From assembly GCF_000373985.1 (NCBI RefSeq), contig NZ_KB893086.1, forward strand, positions 1 to 9,386: a stretch of DNA of 9,386 nt, in the 5' to 3' direction. A program made the position numbers and the translations under genes. Below, in pieces: positions 6,224 through 9,386 of this stretch. Source of the stretch: Desulfobacter curvatus DSM 3379. Lineage in GTDB: Bacteria > Desulfobacterota > Desulfobacteria > Desulfobacterales > Desulfobacteraceae. Below the pieces are notes generated by a model. The model ran no database searches. It saw only the letters and a program-made list of their open reading frames with translations, and was not told where the DNA came from. How positions within the stretch are numbered: position 1 is the first letter of the stretch; every line of letters starts with the position of its first letter.

Positions 6224-7093
6224 ATGGAAATGAAAAAAATTACCGTACTCGGCGCAGGAATCATGGGCGCAGGCATTGCCCAGTGCGCAGCCCAGGCCGG
6301 ATTTGAGGTCAGTATCAGGGACATGGAAGATCGGTTTGTGGAAAAGGGTCTGACCACCATAAAAGCCAATTTGGAAAGGGCCGTGTCCAAGGGTAAAATG
6401 ACGGCTGATGATGCTGACACAATCATGGACAGGGTTACCGGCACCACGGATCTGACCATGGCGGCCCGGGACGCCGACCTGGTGATCGAAGCCGTCATAG
6501 AGGTATTGGAGATCAAAAAACAGGTGTTTCAGGAACTGGCCGCCATCTGTAAGAAAGAGACGGTATTTGCCTCAAACACGTCAGGCCTCTCCATCACGGA
6601 AATGGCCGTTGCCGCATGCCGGCCGGACAAATTCATCGGCATGCACTTTTTTAACCCCGTGCCGGTGATGCGCCTTGTGGAGCTGATCAAAGGATTTTCC
6701 ACATCGGATGAGACCTTGGGACTAGCAAAAGCGTTTGTGGATAAAATCAACAAAACCGCCATTGTGGTCAAGGAAGCCCCGGGGTTTGCCGTGAACCGGA
6801 TATTATGCCCCATGATCAACGAGGCCGTCTTTGCTTTGGCCGAAGACATTGCCAGCCCCGGGGACATTGACAATGCCATGACCCTGGGTGCCAACATGCC
6901 CATAGGTCCTTTGGCCCTGGCCGACATGGTGGGACTGGACACCCTGCTGCTGGTCCTTGAAAGTTTCCATGAGGAATTCGGAGAAGACAAATACCGTCCC
7001 GCACCCCTGCTGCGCAAGATGGTTCGTGCCGGCTATCTGGGCCGCAAATCCGGCAAGGGATTCTACGATTACACTATACAAAAAGGAAAATAG
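6224..7093 (+). CDS. hbd: 3-hydroxyacyl-CoA dehydrogenase (3-hydroxybutyryl-CoA dehydrogenase type)
   Basis: This 289-residue enzyme oxidises (S)-3-hydroxyacyl-CoA to 3-ketoacyl-CoA with NAD+, the third step of beta-oxidation. The N-terminal Rossmann fold shows GAGIMGAGIAQ (10-20). SNTSGLSITEMA follows, then the catalytic segment HFFNPVPVMRLVE with His141 and Glu153 at the spacing of the known His-Glu pair. The C-terminal dimerisation domain has EAPGFAVNRI, GPLALADMVGLD and the typical ending GRKSGKGFYDY. Length equals that of the stand-alone Hbd/PaaH/FadB2 group; it is not a fused FadB with a hydratase domain. AAGGAG sits 7 nt before the ATG. The gene starts 48 bp after the synthetase and is separated from the acyl-CoA dehydrogenase by only 3 bp, so they are almost certainly co-transcribed. 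In fermenters the same enzyme runs in reverse; the synthetase here favours the oxidative direction. Confidence 0.94.
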   Translation: MEMKKITVLGAGIMGAGIAQCAAQAGFEVSIRDMEDRFVEKGLTTIKANLERAVSKGKMTADDADTIMDRVTGTTDLTMAARDADLVIEAVIEVLEIKKQVFQELAAICKKETVFASNTSGLSITEMAVAACRPDKFIGMHFFNPVPVMRLVELIKGFSTSDETLGLAKAFVDKINKTAIVVKEAPGFAVNRILCPMINEAVFALAEDIASPGDIDNAMTLGANMPIGPLALADMVGLDTLLLVLESFHEEFGEDKYRPAPLLRKMVRAGYLGRKSGKGFYDYTIQKGK

Positions 7094-7096
7094 GGG

Positions 7097-8908
7097 ATGG
7101 TACAGCAGGTTGCAGACCGCAGGGATATTGATTTTGTTCTACATGAACAATTCAATATTCAGGCATTGAGTCAGAATGAATTATTTGCCGACTTTAACAA
7201 AAAAACCATTGATATGGTGGTATCTGAAGCCCGAAGCCTGGCGCTCAAAGAACTTTTGCCTACACTGAAGGAAGCCGACGAACAAGGCTGCATTTTTGAC
7301 AACGGCAAGGTCACGGTGCCCGAAGTGTTCCACCGGGTGTATAAACTGTTCGTTCAAGGCGAATGGATCGCCATGTGTGATGATCCCCGGTGGGGTGGAC
7401 AAGGCATGCCTGCTACCGTGGCCTTAGCGGCCAACAACTACTTCAACGGTGCTAACTATCCGTTCATGCTCCACAATATCCTGGCCCACGGCGCAGGCAA
7501 GCTGGTGGAAAAATTCGGTACGGATGAACAGAAAAATCTGTTTTTAAAAAAAATGTACACGGGAGTCTGGGGTGGCTCCATGCTGCTCACAGAGCCCGAA
7601 GCAGGGTCTGACGTGGGCGCCTTGACCACCAAGGCGATGCCCAATGACGACGGCACTTACAGCCTCACCGGTAACAAGATTTTTATATCTTCGGGTGAAA
7701 ATGATCTGGTGGAAAATATCATCCACCCGGTTCTGGCCCGTATTGAAGGTGCGCCTGACGGTACCGCAGGTATCTCGTTATTCCTAGTGCCCAAATTCCG
7801 GGTAAACCCGGACGGTTCCATGGGAGAACCCAACGACATTGTTTGCACCGGTATTGAAGAAAAAATGGGCATTCACGCCAGCCCCACCTGCGCCATGGCC
7901 CTTGGGTCCAAAGGTCAATGCATCGGTACCCTTTTAGGACAGGCCAACAAGGGCATGGGCCACATGTTTGTCATGATGAACGAAGCACGGCTCCATGTGG
8001 GTATGCAGGGATTTGCCTGTGCATCCGCCTCCTATCTCAATGCCCTGAACTATGCCAGGGAACGGGTCCAGGGTCCGGCGCTCACCGCGCCCAAGGGCTC
8101 CCCCGGGGTTCCTATTATTCGGCATCCTGATGTCAGACGGATGCTTTTAAACATGAAAGCCTACACCGAAGGCATGCGCTCCATCCTTTTTTATGTGGGA
8201 TATCTGGAGGATCAGATCCGCATCGCCGAATCCGACGAGGACAAGGCCGCTTACCAGGGCATAATTGATGTGCTCATCCCCGTGGCAAAAGGGTATATTA
8301 CGGACCGGGCCTTTGAACTGTGTTCCGACGGCGTTCAGATTTTCGGCGGGTACGGATTCACCAGGGAATATCCCCAGGAACAGCTGCTGCGGGACTGCAA
8401 AATCACCCAGATCTACGAAGGCACCAACGGCATCCAGGCCATGGATCTTCTGGGCAGAAAACTGGGGCTGAACAAGGGAAAAGCCTTTACCGATCTTCTG
8501 AACCTTGTGTCCAAGACCATCAACCAGGCCAAAGAAATTGAGACCCTGGCTACCCAGGCCCGGACCCTTGAAGCTGCACTGAACAAGCTTGCAAAAACCG
8601 CCAAGGCCCTGGGCGGCATTCTGGGCCAGGCAGAGGTGGAAAGAGCCTTTGCCCAGGCCTATCCATTCCTGGGTGTCACCGGAGACGTGCTCATGGCCTG
8701 GATGCTTCTGTGGCGGGGCGCCATTGCCGTTGAAAAACTGGCCGGCAAGCCCAGGAAAAAAGATGTGGCCTTTTACAACGGGATCCTGGCCTCTGTCCGG
8801 TTCTTTTGCGCAAGCGTTCTACCGGCTGCCCTGGGTAAAATGGATGCCATCACAGCAGCGGACACCACAGCCATAGATATTGCCGAAGATTCTTTTGCAA
8901 CAAAATAA
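7097..8908 (+). CDS. Acyl-CoA dehydrogenase, long form with C-terminal extension (FadE/DmdC type)
   Basis: This is a 603-residue FAD enzyme that introduces the trans-2 double bond into acyl-CoA, the first oxidation of beta-oxidation, passing electrons to an acceptor such as electron-transfer flavoprotein. The acyl-CoA dehydrogenase core shows LTEPEAGSD (164-172), the central region with GNKIFISSGEND, and the C-terminal helical domain with GGYGFTREYPQEQLLRD followed by IYEGTNGIQAMDL, where Glu441 sits at the usual catalytic-base position. About 150 more residues after the core match the extra alpha-helical domain of the roughly 600-residue FadE5/DmdC-like subgroup. The substrate may be a fatty acyl-CoA or a thioether such as methylmercaptopropionyl-CoA; the operon favours fatty acyl-CoA. 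The start follows the previous stop by 3 bp, with AAGGA 9 nt upstream. No signal peptide or membrane segment is seen. Confidence 0.92.
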   Translation: MVQQVADRRDIDFVLHEQFNIQALSQNELFADFNKKTIDMVVSEARSLALKELLPTLKEADEQGCIFDNGKVTVPEVFHRVYKLFVQGEWIAMCDDPRWGGQGMPATVALAANNYFNGANYPFMLHNILAHGAGKLVEKFGTDEQKNLFLKKMYTGVWGGSMLLTEPEAGSDVGALTTKAMPNDDGTYSLTGNKIFISSGENDLVENIIHPVLARIEGAPDGTAGISLFLVPKFRVNPDGSMGEPNDIVCTGIEEKMGIHASPTCAMALGSKGQCIGTLLGQANKGMGHMFVMMNEARLHVGMQGFACASASYLNALNYARERVQGPALTAPKGSPGVPIIRHPDVRRMLLNMKAYTEGMRSILFYVGYLEDQIRIAESDEDKAAYQGIIDVLIPVAKGYITDRAFELCSDGVQIFGGYGFTREYPQEQLLRDCKITQIYEGTNGIQAMDLLGRKLGLNKGKAFTDLLNLVSKTINQAKEIETLATQARTLEAALNKLAKTAKALGGILGQAEVERAFAQAYPFLGVTGDVLMAWMLLWRGAIAVEKLAGKPRKKDVAFYNGILASVRFFCASVLPAALGKMDAITAADTTAIDIAEDSFATK

Positions 8909-8949
8909 TAATTTTTAAACTTGTGTTTGAACGAAAAAAAGGATTTTTT

Positions 8950-9386
8950 ATGAAAGACGTTGTCATTGTATCAGCCTGCCGCACGGCCATAGGGGCCTTT
9001 GGCGGCACATTAAAAGACCTGAACGGTGCCCATCTTGCAAGTATTACCATGAAAGAGGCCATTAAACGGGCAAATATTGATCCTGCCGTTATTGATGACG
9101 TGCGCTACGGCACCTGTCTGGAGCACCATGACACCCTGAACACCACCCGGGTGGCTGCACTGATGGCAGGCATTCCGGATACAGTCCCTGCCGCCACTAT
9201 CAACCGGGTGTGCATATCCGGCATGGAAGCAGTCCTTTCCGGTATGGCCATGATCCAGGCCGGCATGGCCGATGTAATTCTGGCAGGCGGCACCGAGCAT
9301 ATGTCCGGAGTTCCCTATGCCGTACCCAACGCCCGCTGGGGATGTCGTCTCCAGGACACCGGTTTCGTGGACGCCATGATTCATGC
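8950..9386 (+). CDS. Thiolase (acetyl-CoA acyltransferase/acetyltransferase), 5' part cut by the window edge
   Basis: The first 145 codons of a thiolase of about 390 residues run off the right end. The protein begins MKDVVIVSACRTAIGAFGG, the standard start of the family, and continues with the nucleophile segment TINRVCISGMEA, in which Cys88 is the acyl-accepting cysteine. LAGGTEHMSGVPY follows, as in other thiolases. The enzyme cleaves 3-ketoacyl-CoA with CoA to acetyl-CoA and a shortened acyl-CoA, or condenses acetyl-CoA in reverse. The distal catalytic His and second Cys lie outside the window, and the chain-length class (FadA-like or acetoacetyl-CoA specific) cannot be decided. The ATG has AAGGA 6 nt upstream, and the gap from the dehydrogenase is 41 bp with no terminator, so it belongs to the same operon. 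Confidence 0.92.
   Translation, partial: MKDVVIVSACRTAIGAFGGTLKDLNGAHLASITMKEAIKRANIDPAVIDDVRYGTCLEHHDTLNTTRVAALMAGIPDTVPAATINRVCISGMEAVLSGMAMIQAGMADVILAGGTEHMSGVPYAVPNARWGCRLQDTGFVDAMIH

Noticed and set aside
1..9386. CRISPR array, tRNA or rRNA genes
   Set aside because: No regularly spaced direct repeats, no tRNA cloverleaf-like sequence and no rRNA-like sequence were seen on either strand.

Overview
The window (about 9.4 kb, moderate GC with a more AT-rich left end) looks like a chromosomal segment of a Gram-negative anaerobe that oxidises fatty acids. The protein styles suggest a Desulfobacteraceae-like sulfate reducer (Desulfobacterota). This assignment is an inference: no marker gene such as rRNA is present. 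All supported genes are on the + strand.

Left end (1-1286): a patch of decayed mobile DNA. It holds the 3' end of an unrecognised gene (to 203), about 240 bp with no convincing gene, a frameshifted C-terminal remnant of a serine recombinase (about 442-653), and a 5'-truncated IS5-family transposase (673-1266) whose DDE residues and Y-(2)-R-(3)-E-(6)-K signature survive. A candidate right end of the IS lies only about 4 bp before the next gene.

Middle (1287-4177): a two-component system with translationally coupled genes (ATGA overlap). The first is a membrane histidine kinase with two tandem Cache-like sensor modules, HAMP, PAS, a NarL/DegS-type HisKA_3 domain and HATPase. The second is a NarL/FixJ-type response regulator. 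Directly behind the regulator's stop codon is a 145-bp nested palindrome (4179-4323) that looks like a MITE or other hairpin element. A leader region with two further dyad symmetries follows (4324-4516).

Right part (4517-9386): a fatty-acid activation and beta-oxidation operon with good ribosome binding sites and short gaps. In order it encodes an AMP-forming acyl-CoA synthetase, a 3-hydroxyacyl-CoA dehydrogenase, an about 600-residue FadE/DmdC-type acyl-CoA dehydrogenase, and the first 145 codons of a thiolase cut by the window edge. Together these cover activation, first oxidation, second oxidation and thiolysis. Enoyl-CoA hydratase and electron-transfer flavoprotein genes are not in the window. 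The two-component system may or may not control this operon; only adjacency supports a link.
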